Shown piece after piece: positions 37,630 through 49,735 of a DNA stretch of 64,000 nucleotides (position 1 is its first letter; each line of letters starts with the position of its first letter). Made by a program: the position numbers and the translations under genes. The notes beneath the pieces were generated by a model, which had not been told where the DNA came from, searched no databases, and saw nothing but the letters and a program-made list of their open reading frames with translations. The DNA comes from Neckera pumila. Taxonomy: Eukaryota > Streptophyta > Bryopsida > Hypnales > Neckeraceae. The stretch spans positions 5,272,501-5,336,500 of the forward strand of contig OZ018411.1 of assembly GCA_963969595.1 (NCBI GenBank). The letters run 5' to 3'.

Positions 37630-38701
37630 ACCGTAAGTTACCACAGAAGCAAAGGCATTGTAAGTGAATTGCCTCCTTCCTCCTCTGCTTGGTCCAAGTC
37701 AACAGCCGAATGAACCATTGACGAAGGGAAAGGAATATCGTGCAATGTGGAATTCATGTCACTGTACACGGCCCCACTCCTTGGATACGGCTGAATACTG
37801 TAGCAACATTCAAGCTTTCTAGACTCCCGGGGTCCTGAAGAAGAATTGGAGCAGAAATGCACAACCACCTGGAAGCAGGGTTGGGTCACTTGGGCACTGA
37901 CGTACTGAAAAGCAAGCATGGACTCAAAAGCCTCAGGCACCCTAATAAATAAATATAGAGAGAGAGAGACAGAAAATAGATATTCGATGCTAATTGCACA
38001 ATATTCAACATATGAGCTTGGAAATTAAGGGCAGAGATTCAGAAAAATCTATGAATTCAACTTGGATCTCTCGCTTCGAACTTTGACTTCGAATCTTCCA
38101 GTGCTAAGGGTCGCTTGGGGACCTCCGTTGCAAAAGGACAACGGTGACAAGGATGACAATATCTTGGCAAGGGGAAATCGCAACCATCCGAGACGGAATC
38201 GATCTGACGGCCTCGGAAGGATTGGAACTTGGAGTGTGAGTCTTTAGATTTCAGTTGAGCTGCATGGCGTGGTCTTGACCTTCTCCTCCGTGCAGCAAAA
38301 GCTCGGAAGCTGCCATCCCAAACAACAATACTCACACGACTTGTTTTTCGAGCTTGTCGTTGCGTGCCCACCTCCAGGGAAGCTAAGCTAGTATCCGCGA
38401 CAAACTGAACAGGAGCCCACACGCACCAATCTTCTCGATCGTCCCGTGCTACCCAGCTGGAGGTAGCTTCACAGCCAGTCAAAGTTGTGTGCACATGCAT
38501 CATGGGAATGGTGCCTCCCGAGGTTTTGCTGTCGGTTTGAAGCTTTGTGCCACGCAATTAAATGACTGTTACTTGCTGTTTGTTTGCTGTTTGCTGAAAT
38601 CCTGGAACCAGATATTTGGAGCTTCGGAGTTTTAGGAGCATGGAGTAGATCGGAGAGGGTTTGGGGTCGGTCGAGGTTGGAGGCTCAAGATTGATTGCCA
38701 T
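37630..38701 (-). CDS. Unidentified candidate gene, exon structure unresolved
   Basis: The region has gene-like composition. A possible first exon runs 38701-38573 (ATG with M-A-I-N-L-E-P-P start, 43 codons) and ends at a good donor, CAA|GTAACAG. A second open stretch, 38557-38057, has a good internal donor (CGT|GTGAGT near 38319), and a third, 37940-37638, follows a good acceptor (TTTATTAG, ending 37946). I could not make all phases agree, and none of the translated pieces belongs to a family I recognise. It may be a rapidly evolving gene, a non-coding transcript or coincidence. It would be head to head with the F-box gene, whose ATG is 279 bp away. Confidence 0.25.
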
Positions 38702-38979
38702 GGCGCTGGAGGGAGTCGCTGCGGCGGGAGTAGTGTGCAATCGAAGAGGGTTATAATATCTATTGCCAGGGAATGGGTGGCTCCACCATTCCTGTTGATT
38801 TTTATTTTCGCAATTCGATGTTGGTGAGGAAATAATCTAAAGTTTCAATCGACGTGGAGCACAAGGGTATAATATATAAATCATGACAGAGCCTGCAGCA
38901 TTGGTCAGTCCATGTGCCGGACCCTAAACCCTTTTCTTGATCGAGCTGGCTCGTGAGGCGTCTCTCGTCCGGGTTTGCG
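38702..38979. promoter_or_regulatory. Upstream region of the F-box gene, possibly bidirectional
   Basis: A 278-bp gap lies between the candidate minus-strand ATG and the F-box ATG. An AT-rich GTATAATATATAAATC tract at about 38866-38881, some 100 bp before the F-box ATG, is a plausible TATA region for it. Confidence 0.35.
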
Positions 38980-41153
38980 ATGATTTCGGCGAGTGGATCT
39001 CATTCTTGGAAAGTCGCAGTTAATCGGGCACTTGGCTGCAGCTATGGAGCTCTTGAAGTATCAAATCACGAAGAAGAGAGTGTTGGTTTGGTTCCACTGG
39101 GGAGCACCGTTCCAGTAGAGAGAATAGACGACAGAAATACCGAAAGGAAGGGGATGGAGCTGCAACCCACAGTAATTATGGATCCTGCAATTTGGAGCAA
39201 CCTGCCCTTCCACTTACTGGAATCTGTCCTGGCTTGGCTTCCCATTTCCAGCCTGCTCAAGCTCCGCTGCGTTTGCAAGAGGTTCAATAACATCCTCTAC
39301 TCCCCAAGCCTGCGGGATGTCTGTCGTCATCGTTGTCATCGTGAGGCAGCGTGGTATTTGTTCCGCGGGGAGGGCCGGGAGTGCGCCGCCTTCAACCCTG
39401 AGGCGGACAGCTGGTGCAAATTGCCTCTCGGATTCCTGCCAAGCTCCAAGGGCAGAGTTGTAGCCACTGCGGGTGGCTTGTTGTGTGTGCGCCAGGGTGA
39501 CAAGATGACTGTGTGCAACCCTCTAAGCAAAGCTTGGCTGGAGCTTCCTCCGATCAAAAACTCTTGGAAATTCCCCATCGTTGGTACGTCATTCTCCGTA
39601 CCTAATTTATCACTCTTTACGCAATCTATATGTGTTGCAGAACAACATGATGCATAGTGTGGTTCTGCAAGATTAGCAAGGAGAGTAAGTTCCGGAGTTT
39701 CAAATTAAAACAGATTCACAGCAAGGTCGTCTAGGATACCATTTGAGTCATCTTCAACATTTTGACGATTGTAGGAGTGTGATGTTTACATGACTTTTAG
39801 AGCAGTGGAGAGATCTTTAGATAACTTATATGAGCCAGATTTGCTCAGATCAAATTTATACGACTTTGTATGTGTTAGACCACCCGCCCTAAAGGGGCAG
39901 TTGACCACCCCTCAAAGATCAGTCAAAATAGACATTTAGACAAGTCATGCTTACAGTATATCACTTGCTGATTGACGTCCAGACTAAGTGTATAACTAGA
40001 TGAGCTAGTGTTGGGTCAGCATAGGTGCCTTATCGATTTTGGCATCCTCTCTTACTCTATATATGAGCATATCGTTTCATTTGGCCACGGCAATTCAAGA
40101 AAAAGTGCTTCTGAGAAACCAATACGGACTCATTTGTTGCGACTTAAACAAAATTAGTATTGATGCCATTGGGGATGATGAGCTGCACGCAGGAATGGTG
40201 ATGGACACGGAGTTGCAAGAGTACAAGGTTGTCGTGGCAGGGAGGAGCTCTACATGCAGCAAAAATCTTGTAACCGAAGTTTACAGTTCACAAACTAAGA
40301 CTTGGAAAGACGTTGAGGATCACCCCATCCAACACCATTATCAGACAAGTGCGGTGTACTGCAACGGTTTCCTCTATAGTGCAGGTATTTACAGGATTAA
40401 GATTTTTAGAACTTCTCAAAAGGAGTATGCTTTCATCCATATGAATCTTTAGTCACTCAATGACGCATTCGATTTGGTACGATATTTGCATATTGATTAG
40501 TATTTCATTTACCCTTATCATTAATCTAACTCTTTGATATAAATTATTATAAATTGAATCACCCCTGCCTGTAAATGTCACGCAGGATTTGACGGAATTC
40601 TAGCCTATGACCTAGTGCAGGAGCAATGGATGAACATGAAAGGGCCTGCGATGCAAGATACACAACTCATGTTGCCACAAATCTGTGAGTGCAATGGATG
40701 TTTACTCATGGTAGAGGTTGTAAGTGAGCATTTTTTAATGACGCGCGTCTCCATTTGGGCCATGCAGCAGATCGATAACCAATGGTCTAAGCTCGCCTCC
40801 ATGCCGCAGAAAATTCTTGAAGATGTCATTAGTATTTCAGGTACGTAAATCCTCCACAGTTGGCACTCGCTGTGGAAAATAGCCCTTCGGTTTGCTGTAT
40901 TTGATGAAAAGGATTGTGTGGATCTTGAGTTTTCATTGAACCCCACGCCTTGTGCCACATTACAGGAACAAGACTGTTTACATACTTTGGGCATGGTGAC
41001 CTCATTTGTTTCACGATTGCCAGACGAAGAGTCTTGGTGTACAGCATGAGCCGACGAATGTGGAGATGGCTGCCGCGCTGCCCCTTTGTACAAGGCTTTG
41101 CTCGTCGCTTCACCACATTAGCATACGAACCTCGAGTGGAAGTCCTAGTCTAA
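38980..41153 (+). CDS. F-box/kelch-like protein (SCF substrate receptor), 4 exons, 412 aa
   Basis: Exons: 38980-39583, 40193-40384, 40586-40840, 40966-41153; every junction is phase 1 and the total is 1239 nt with TAA. An N-terminal ~70-residue extension precedes a clear F-box at about residues 72-115 (WSNLPFHLLESVLAWLPISS, then LLKLRCVCKRFNNIL). Degenerate kelch-type segments follow, such as AFNPEADSWCKLP, VCNPLSKAWLELPP, GMVMDTELQEYKVVVAG and TEVYSSQTKTW, ending with VYSMSRRMWRWLP. The F-box binds a SKP1-like protein in an SCF ubiquitin ligase, and the repeats would choose the target. The layout resembles Arabidopsis At5g15710- and LCR-type proteins. The first ATG in frame was used; Met at about residue 59 or 67 is an alternative start. 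Intron 1 (609 bp) has repeat-like sequence. Confidence 0.92.
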
Positions 41154-42454
41154 AATTTATAATTAGTCACCACATTAGCGCACACAATGTGAATACAGGT
41201 TGCGCTAGCTCTGTAGGCTTAGTTCTTCACTGACATATGCCGGAAATTTTCGAGGAAAATATGGAAATAAGTAATATTTAAACAAGGATTACTGTTGGCT
41301 TAGAACTAGACTCCAATGACATATTCCCCTCCAAATTCAGAACTATGTGGTACCTAGGGACATTACGAGCACAAAGAGCATTAGCGCAGGACATTTAAAT
41401 CCAGGCAGTCGAGAACTCTATCATGCCAGGCCTCTATGGCACTGGGACGAATATCATTTGCATTCGAATTGTGCCCTCTTCAAAATGCCATTTACAGACG
41501 GCAACCACAACAGTTTTTCTCACTATGAGGAACGAGTCCTGATCTGCAGGTCTTGGGAAAACTGATCCGTTTCGAAAGAAAGTCAGGCCCCCCCCTACTG
41601 TACAGTACATGGCCATGCCCTCACCAGAAGCTTCTGTGCATGGCGGGTTTTCAATATCTTTGATGGGGGGACTCCAGATAATCAATTTCCCTGACTTGTA
41701 ACACCGGAGGAGGGAGCTGTAATTGAAGTTTTCGGAGCTGGCAAGAATCAACAACATAACTCTCTCGCCGAGTCTCGTCCTCTTGCTGCTAGTCAATTTG
41801 GCTGCATTACAAAATTACAACCAAAACGTAAACGGTCAAATTCAGATTGTCCACAATTTCACCTGACCTGACATTCGCCAAGAAGAATCAACGTCGATAA
41901 GGATATTGCCACCCCAATTAGCGATCTGTTCTACCTTGAAGAAGGTGCCAAATGTCCTAAATATTCTGATAAACTGACAAATCTTACTTTGAGGCAAATG
42001 CGAATGGGGTTATATTTTTCTGGTAATGGATACGAATTTTTAATATATATTGAAATTTTAAAGTGGACGGCCTTTAAAAGACAGAATCGTTCATTGTAGG
42101 GGCTATTTATTTCCAAAGTTTAACCTATAAACTCCCCAAATTCATTGTTGAACCAAAGATCTTGAGGCAATCCCCTAATAAGAATTACAATCTAAACCAC
42201 TAATCTCATGAAATATTATATATTTCCTTGAGCGCCATCACACAACTGCTGCCCATTTCCATCTATCGAGGGTTAAGTAGTTTCTTTCATTTTCCACTGC
42301 TCCCTTACCTATTTACATTTCAATCTCAGCGTCACAGAACAGGATATGCGCAAATGTCAAGTTGGAGTGGTTTCATATGTAATAGGTGTGGAAATTGGTT
42401 TGTCTTAATGGCATGAGAAGGAAAAGTCAAGTAACTGTCACAGACAAATTAACA
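41154..42454. other. Convergent intergenic region
   Basis: It holds the 3' ends of the F-box gene (+) and the DUF688-like gene (-). A minus-strand frame at 41796-41434 (~115 codons, rather balanced amino acid use) may be an unrecognised exon or chance. Confidence 0.4.
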
Positions 42455-45412
42455 TCACAGATTGAATCTGATGCAAAATACCTTACTGAAACCGAAGTCC
42501 GCCGGGGACAGAGTGTAGTCTACATGGTACAACAAATTTGATCCTCTTGATTTCACTTTCCGGGTACGACGCCGGAACGCACACCTTGACAACATCTTCC
42601 TAAGAGCTCTTCGAATAGGAACCTGAAAGCAACGAAACCAAGTACACTTGGTGAAGAGGTTTTGCCCAAATCTTAACCGAATAAGTAGAACATGTGACAT
42701 TAAGATTCTGTTTCATGTGCCGAATTTCAACCAAATCACAAGGAGCAAGAGAAAACATACGAGGAATCGAGCTCGGACGCGCACGCGCACGCGCATACGC
42801 CTGGTCTTCTTCCTGGTGATGCGACCTGAAGGCTTCTTGTGCAGATTCGTTTGTTTGGAAGAGAATTCCTGCAGTGGCGACAACAATTCTAGTGTCGCGG
42901 CGTACGCTGGAGACCAATCTCCCAAGTCCTCATCCAGAACTGCGGATGGCGCAAAGCGGCAATCTGTTTGGACGTTACTATGGTCGATCCTAGAAATCCA
43001 CTGCGAGGGCTTGCCCTCCAGACGAGCAGCGAACTCGGAACCTCCCTGCTTCTCCAGTGAAGGCCGACCTGCGCTTTCAGAGGGAACGCCTTCGGAACAG
43101 GAGTTCCCAAGCTCCGCACCTGGCTCTTCACACCGCGGCGCCAAAACCTCTAGGCTCGGAATCATCCCGAGCTTGGAATTAGGTCCCTTGGATTTCATCC
43201 ACCGCTTCCCGTTCTTGTAGAATTTCACCAATACATTTCCGCTCTGTAGAGCTCCCTCTTGGTGCTTATCATTGTAGGACATACTATTGCAACGACTGTT
43301 TGCACGGAGAGGTGATGTGAGACTTGATTCAGGGCTCATCGTCTCACCGGAGTCGAATGATGCATGGGAAGGGGAGCTGCCATGAGACAGAGACGATGCT
43401 ATCATCGCGGAAATGAGAGGCGCTTCACGCTCGGAGCATAGAGATGGGTTTGAAGATGGTCGGCTTCCATCGTCGGGACCGCATAAAATACTCGTCGGAG
43501 ACATCGGCCTTACTTTGCCGGAAACATGTGCGGGAAGTGTAGCTTGAGGAGCATTGCCTGCGCACTGCCTTCGAGCGTCTCCAATTCCAGCATTACCTAC
43601 TGATTGACGCGACAAATTGTGAAGAGCTGCCCTGACCTCTCCGATCGACCTCGATTTTACCTTGCCAGGGACTCTCTCTGAATAATCTCGAGCGGTCCTT
43701 TCAGAATTTGATTGCGTTCGGGGAAGCTTTATAGTGGACGTCGAAGGTTTAAAGTGTGGGAGGGCGTCGGTCTCAATCATCGCCACATTGATGTTCCGGT
43801 TTCGCGGATCTTGCTTTAGCTGTGATACTGCGAGACGAGGAGGAAGCTGAAGAGCGCTTTGAGATTGATTTGCTGCAGATTCTGAATGTTTCTTTGGCTT
43901 GCCCGGCTCCTTCTCCCATTGAAAAGGGACTGCTCCTTGTGTCTTGATGGGAGCCAATACAGGGGAGACGCATCCATCAGAGCCTTCCAGAAACCTCGCA
44001 GCCGACGGTGCAACAAAGTCGATCGCATCCAAGAAATTTCCATCACTCGAGCTCCAACGGGAGCTTCTTTCCGCGGACGTTACCCTTTGGTAATACCTGT
44101 GGCTAGCCTTCCGCTCACCTGAAGCCAATGTCTCTGCTTTAGACTGACCACCTGCTTCGCTCGCATATTCATTGAGCAGAGCCTCGTCCATAGATTGTGC
44201 GGAACACCTCTCCATGGACTCAGACATTACTTTCAGACTAAGCTTAGCACACGGACGCGACAATGCTTTCTCACCCGCTTCTACAAAAAATCGGGGTGGC
44301 AATGCTCCCTCAACGGCTGAGTCAAGACTGAGTTTTGTGGAATGTCGTAACAATGTTCTTGCAGCTGCCCTCGGTGGATTGTTTACGTCTCTCGAGTGCG
44401 ATGCATTTGAGAGATCGTTCCTCGGCTCAATCGCCCTGTCCGCGGGCTTTGTGAAGTCTCCGTGGTTAAAGGAGCGCTTCGCTTGCGCGCAAGGCAGTTC
44501 CACCTCCTTTTCAAACATTGATACAACAGTTTCTTGATTCGCATCCCTTAGTAGCGAACGCTCCTCTCTCTCGTCGTCCTTCCTACGCGAATTAAAATCG
44601 ACTGGCTTCGAAGGACCAAATTGGAGCTCACATGTAACAGCCTGGCAGAACAGCTCAGGAGCTGTGATGGGACTCGGCGAGGACTCGAATTCACCTCGCC
44701 TGCAGGGAGACATGAAGCTGTACCGTGCTTTCGGCGAATTGTGCAAGAGCGATTCAGAGTTATTCCTCATCGGCGAAGAGTTCGCCGTGATCTTGAACTC
44801 TCGCCATGGCGATCGACCGCCAGTGGCTGTCTTGTCCACTAAAAGACACGGACTGTCCAGACCAGCAGCCTTGGGATGAATCGGTGAGCAACGCGGCCAC
44901 GTAGTTCGCGCCTTCTCTTTGTTGTTGACCATGGCATGAGACAAGTTTTCAATCCTCTTCACAGCATTGCTTACAGATTCGCGCCATGGAGATCCTAATG
45001 CTACAGGCTTCTGCCGCCCTGCGTTCGACGAAGCCAGCTTCCCCCGCCTTCCTCCAAGTCGGTCGAGACCGGCTTCCGACTTCTCTTCCCAAAGCGCAAG
45101 AATATCACTGTCCTCTGACCGGAAGCTTCCATCGAAATTAACTGCCTTATTCTCGTTTCGCCACTGCAAGCTGCCCCACCTCAGGTTCTCAAGGTCTCGG
45201 CGCTCATTACCAATGCAGGATGATGTGCTATGCCGAGCAAGATTCCAGCCTCTCGCCTCTTCTATGTCTGCCCTCTGCATGCGCAAGAGCTGAGACTCGA
45301 AGTCTTCGCGTGCCATGCCTTCCATGGGCGCACCGAAGTACTGAGATGAATTCTGTATATTTTCACTGCTGCCCCTCGATTTCGGGCCCACTCCTGCCTC
45401 TACAGTGCTCAT
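42455..45412 (-). CDS. DUF688-like plant-specific protein, ~939 aa
   Basis: One long open frame runs from the ATG at 45412 and stays open to a TGA at 42713 (899 codons). The DUF688 signature VPFQWEKEPGKPK lies at about residues 495-507, and a second conserved block DWSPAYAATLELLSP at about 828-842. The protein is Ser/Arg-rich and probably disordered. A strong donor (CTC|GTATGTTTTC at 42760) and acceptor (GCTTTCAG ending 42623) join exon 45412-42761 in phase to 42622-42455, replacing the last 15 codons with a basic tail (VPIRRALRKMLSRCAFRRRT). A further donor-like TTTCA|GTAAGG before the stop leaves a third exon possible. Function is unknown in any plant. If the intron is kept, the protein instead ends in a hydrophobic segment. 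Confidence 0.8.
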
Positions 45413-47551
45413 TGTTGCAGAGGACGCACTACACTATTCACCTAACATCTCTTACACCCGCACTCTAACGAAAGAACAAGCCGAAAGAACGTGAAACCTG
45501 CATCAGCGATTTACGATCAGCATCCCAGTATTGTAAAGTAGCAAGACAACCTCTTCCAAGGATCCCAGACTTCGTTTTCTTGGACCGACCTTGCACGGCC
45601 TCTCCACAATTCTCAATCCGGTCGCCTCCTCCGATGGCAAACTTGTAGACTAAGCATCCAGGCTCCTAGAAATGGGTTACTGATTGTTCGCGCTCAGTAA
45701 CATTGAATTCTATCAAATGAAATCTTGAACCGCAACGGAAAATAGTGATTAGCGCTTGCCTCAATCATCTGTACCCCTTGGACTTGCACCCTAAGCCCTA
45801 CAGTGCTCAATCGCCGAGCAACCTGAAATTAAACCTGGATCAACAATTGCCCACCTCGCAGCTGTTACTCAGCCGGGCTCTGAAAAACAACGTACACTTT
45901 GCGATCCACCTCCAGCAACGAAACTCTCACTCTCCCAACAGCTCTCCAGGTAAGTCTCCTGTCAATAGCTAATTGTGCTCAAATACCACAATTTCAAATC
46001 TGAATAACCCCAGCCAGCCTGGAAACTAAATTAATGCATCAGCCGAGATAAAGAAAGTCATACTTCCTTGACCCAACATCCGACTCACCCAAGCAACAAC
46101 AAACACCACAGAAGCCGTAACCGCCGGCATAGAGAGAGACCTTCAATTTGACATTAATCCGCTAGCTGTGTTCAAAGTGATCAATGAATAGAACGAAAGC
46201 CTTCGTCTAGCCTTAGCTAGCTTCACCAACCCCGTTAAGTACGTTCAACTCCACAAGCTGTCAAGAAAGCTTCATTTCCGCTGTTTCACTTCGACCCAAG
46301 GGAAGGTGCGCGACAGTAGCCTTCAGGGTGAAGAAGAGTGCAAGCTTAGCTGATTTGGTTGTGGACCTGCAAATGAGGCAACCCGGCTTCGGCCCAGAGA
46401 GGGACGTGTGAAGGCCGGGAAGCTGCAACTGTGCAAGGCCAGGCAGGGTGAGGCGGGGGGAGAGCGTGGTGGCTGCGGCGATCAATTAGTGCGGGGAGAG
46501 AGCTGTTGACGGCCTTCATTATGTACTCCTGTACTCAACTACTACTTATAAATAAATCAGGCTCGTTATAGCAGCAGTCCAGTAGAACCCAAGGTTACCC
46601 AACCCAGCATTCGCAGTTCCGCACCAGGGCAAGGAACTTCAGTGCAGTGCATCCCCACATTTTGCTTGCAAAGCTACTACTGTAGCTACGAGGCCATCAA
46701 TGGATGGACGGACCCGCCCTCCTATGCTCGTTGCCCCTCCACTGAAAAAGGCAGTTGGAGCCTGGTAATTCTTTCTACAGTAAGTGAAGTTAATTACTGT
46801 ATCTCCTTTTTCTTAATACAGTACAATTAGGGAGCTACAGTACTGTAGTTAGTTGTCGTGATACTAATTGATGGCTTGATTATACTTTTGTACGCAATTT
46901 CGTACATACGAGATCTTCCATGCACATCCGCGACCAATCCATGCAGGAAGGTTTCAAGTTCATTTGAAAGTGAAGAAGTGGGCCTTCTGAAGGAAAAATT
47001 AAGTGCAGACAGACAGCTACCGTAACTTTAGTTAAGTTAACGAACAGTGAGGGAAGATTTTCTTTCAGGTAACTTTAGTTCAGATTGCTCATGGCAGGGG
47101 GGGTGATTTCCATTTACTCGGGGCAGCGATGAAGCTACTCCGTATTTGCATCTAATACTGAGATGCATGAAAAAGGAAAATTTGTGGATGAGAGAGATCT
47201 GTCACTCAGCATTCATCTGAAAAGATGATGCCTGCCCAAGATTTGTAGCAATTAGCGATTTCATGTACTGAGAAAAGGGAATATCATATTGCCCTTTGGG
47301 GTGTATATACAAACATATATGTGATGGTATAATATATTTTGAAAAAAGTAAAAATAAAATAAATCCATAAATAAAAAGTTGTTTTAGGTGCCCGCCCTAT
47401 TCCTACTGAAAATTGAATGACGAAACCAGTTTAGCCATAGGATCAAAAAATTAACATTGCCATTGCCTAACCAAAATTGTTGAAAATTCAAACTGGGCTT
47501 CTCTATCCTTTGGGGGTTTTATTGTGTTTTATTGGTTTTTAGTTTTAAGAA
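45413..47551. other. Upstream region of the DUF688-like gene and GC-moderate spacer
   Basis: No recognised coding region. A TATAAATA box-like sequence at 46548-46555 reads TATTTATA on the other strand, so it could serve either direction. On the minus side a short frame (ATG near 46521) ends at a plausible donor CATTTGCAG|GTCCAC near 46370, which would suit a leader exon of the DUF688-like gene. This is speculative. Confidence 0.35.
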
Positions 47552-47633
47552 CTCCTTCTATCTCAAAATAAATCTATGTTTTTTTGTGGGAACTATATAA
47601 GAGTAACATGGATTTATTTTGAGACGAAGGGAG
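47552..47633. mobile_element. Stowaway-like hairpin MITE (~82 bp)
   Basis: The left arm CTCCTTCTATCTCAAAATAA and the right arm TTATTTTGAGACGAAGGGAG pair for about 30 bp with few mismatches. The CTCC...TCTCAAAATAA end style is that of plant Stowaway (Tc1/mariner) MITEs. Confidence 0.6.
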
Positions 47634-48045
47634 TGTGTTCTTTCAGACATTTTTTGGTGGTATTCTAGTTTGCATCTAGTGGGATCACTCAAATTTGTCT
47701 GAGTAATAAATCTCCAACAGTCCAGATGCCTGAGTGGCATTGGCTGCAGCCATCCTGCTTGTAACTTGAGTTCCAGACCCCCTCAAGTGCCTCTTCTTGC
47801 ATTAATTCAATGATATCGAATTCCCAATGTGAACTGAAGCTATTCCTTTGATGAATCCAAAGCAAAATGAATTTACTATTTGCAGGACTATGATGTAGAT
47901 GCTTGTATGTACCTTGGGAGAACATCATTCCACCATGAAATGATGCATACTCTTTAGTTGTTTTTACTGAAATGGTGAGGGTAGGAAAATTTATAGATTT
48001 CAAATCTCATAGGTTTTTTGATGAATGGATGTCATGCGTTTTTAT

Positions 48046-49199
48046 GTAAGCCCTAAAGTTCCAAGATCCTTGCGGGGAACTCTTGAAGGTTGAGGCAAAT
48101 ACCTATGATCTGAATCTTTGACGGGGATTTTTTTCTTTTCTTTTCAATTTTTTTTTCAATTTTTTGATACAAACGAAACGGAATTTCATTGTAAAAACAA
48201 AAGTACAAACCAAGCAGCCGCAAGCGGCCTAACGGGGAAACAAAACAATCCCAATCCACCCCAGACAGACACCACAACACCCGCCCGACCCCCACAAGCA
48301 CCCGGGCACCTAGCCCCTCACAAGCACACAGCCCTTCACGGCCAACTACAACAAAAATAAAAATAAAAGTAAATAAATAAGTAGAAAAATCGATTTATTA
48401 GCTTTACAGGAGTATAATTTTTATTTTAATAAGTTCTTGGGAACAAAAGTTATATTAGAATAAGCCCAAAACAAGTGAGGTCAGGTAGCAAAGAAAATCT
48501 TGAAATAATTTTTTCTAAGTGTATTTCTTATACATTATGTTTTGTCTATGTGGAAAGATTTGATTCATTCCTTTTCAATAAGTAGCAAGAAAGTTATGAA
48601 GCTTCTTGATTTGCGGGCAATCTTAGCAAATTCTAGAAAAAACAACGTATAGTACTAGATCCATTTTTTAAATTCCTTTTTAATAATTTTTTCAAAAAAA
48701 AAGTTGCACATGGTTTATTTTTATTTTTTGATACAATCTCACCATTGGATTAGTGCGTTTCAATTCCATCTTAGAGCTATCAACAATTTTGTTTTTCCTT
48801 CTATCTTGTACCTATTTTGACTTAATAATTCTTTTAAAGAATGAAATTACAAGTATTTTAAAAAAAAACTCAAACTCCCAACTCAATTCTTTAATGTTAA
48901 AAAAAATCTCTAGTACAAAAATTTAAAGTTAAGAAGACTCAAAGCCCTATAATCTAGTGAGGCTAGAAACAAACAAACAAAAACAAAAAACAAAAATCTT
49001 CACTTTAAACATTGATATCTTGTGATCAATGAGTTCCTAACATTTATTTTAGACCTTCTCATGCTAGTCTAGCCCAAGATCCTATCATTAGGTATGCAAA
49101 AAAAATTAATGCTTAAATTTTTGTTGTTTGCATTGTTCAAAATGGCAACTATGAGTGCTTTTGATAGAAAAATGTCCGCCTTAGGACTTTAGGGGTTAA
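48046..49199 (+). mobile_element. Family A element (A4) interrupted by a LINE 3' end
   Basis: The left end GTAAGCCCTAAAGTTCC is an eroded terminus and the right end is GGACTTTAGGGGTTAA. The left arm (to about 48126) and the interior from about 48390 follow family A in the A1 orientation, including the GGAACAAAAGTTAT segment near 48442. Foreign sequence at 48127-48390 carries the LINE-type tail. Confidence 0.6.
48127..48345 (-). mobile_element. LINE-type 3' end (copy 2) nested in A4
   Basis: On the minus strand GGCCGCTTGCGGCTGCTTGG is followed by ACAATGAAATTCCGTTTCGT and an A-rich tail of about 40 bases. It corresponds to the tails at 34283-34440 and 60868-61065. The tail lies at the low-coordinate end, as expected for target-primed insertion on the minus strand. 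Confidence 0.6.
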
Positions 49200-49351
49200 A
49201 TACATGTTTATCTTGTAAAGACACTTCAGCTAAAAAGTGGCCAAATGGATTAATTTCCAAATCACATTAGAAATGAAGAATGCACGAATTGGTCCAAAAA
49301 TCAATCATTTTCGAAAAGGTATTTTGTTGACAAGTCTCATCTTTTCTAAGG

Positions 49352-49578
49352 TTAATCCTAGAAGGATAGGTTGGTCTCTATGGAAATCATTACTTTTAGT
49401 ACCATGTGAATCATCTGCTTAAAAAAGCCAAAAACCAACTCATTGGAGGTCAAATAATTGTTTAAGACCTCCTCTTTTCACACAAAATTCCAAAGATGAA
49501 CATCTGCACTTTTATCTTACATAGAAGGATTTTCAATCATCCATCGTACACTTTTTATTTGTGTCCTTCTAAGGTTAA
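49352..49578 (-). mobile_element. Short TTAA-flanked MITE, family F, copy F2 (227 bp)
   Basis: The ends are TTAATCCTAGAAGGATAGG and GTCCTTCTAAGGTTAA. The reverse complement aligns with F1 (28989-29217). Confidence 0.6.
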
Positions 49579-49582
49579 GAAA

Positions 49583-49735
49583 TTAACCCTGAAATGACAA
49601 CCCCTGTGACCAAGATACTTTGCCAAAAATACTACAAAGTATGATTTTTGGACCAACAGGTGCATTCATCATCTTTACAGTAATTTGGAAACTCTTCCAT
49701 CAGAAAACCCCGTTTGACTAAGTTTCCGTGGATTA
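49583..49735 (+). mobile_element. Family E MITE, copy E3, right end eroded
   Basis: It begins TTAACCCTGAAATGACAACC, with GTGACCAAGATACTTTGCC, GACCAACAGGTGCATTCATC and TTTACAGTAAT in the family E order. It sits 4 bp beyond F2, just as an E-type element abuts F1. Confidence 0.5.

Noticed and set aside
42648..45293. Several 70-190-codon plus-strand frames opposite the DUF688-like gene
   Set aside because: Antisense shadows of a GC-rich 2.7-kb coding exon; the minus frame carries the recognisable motifs.
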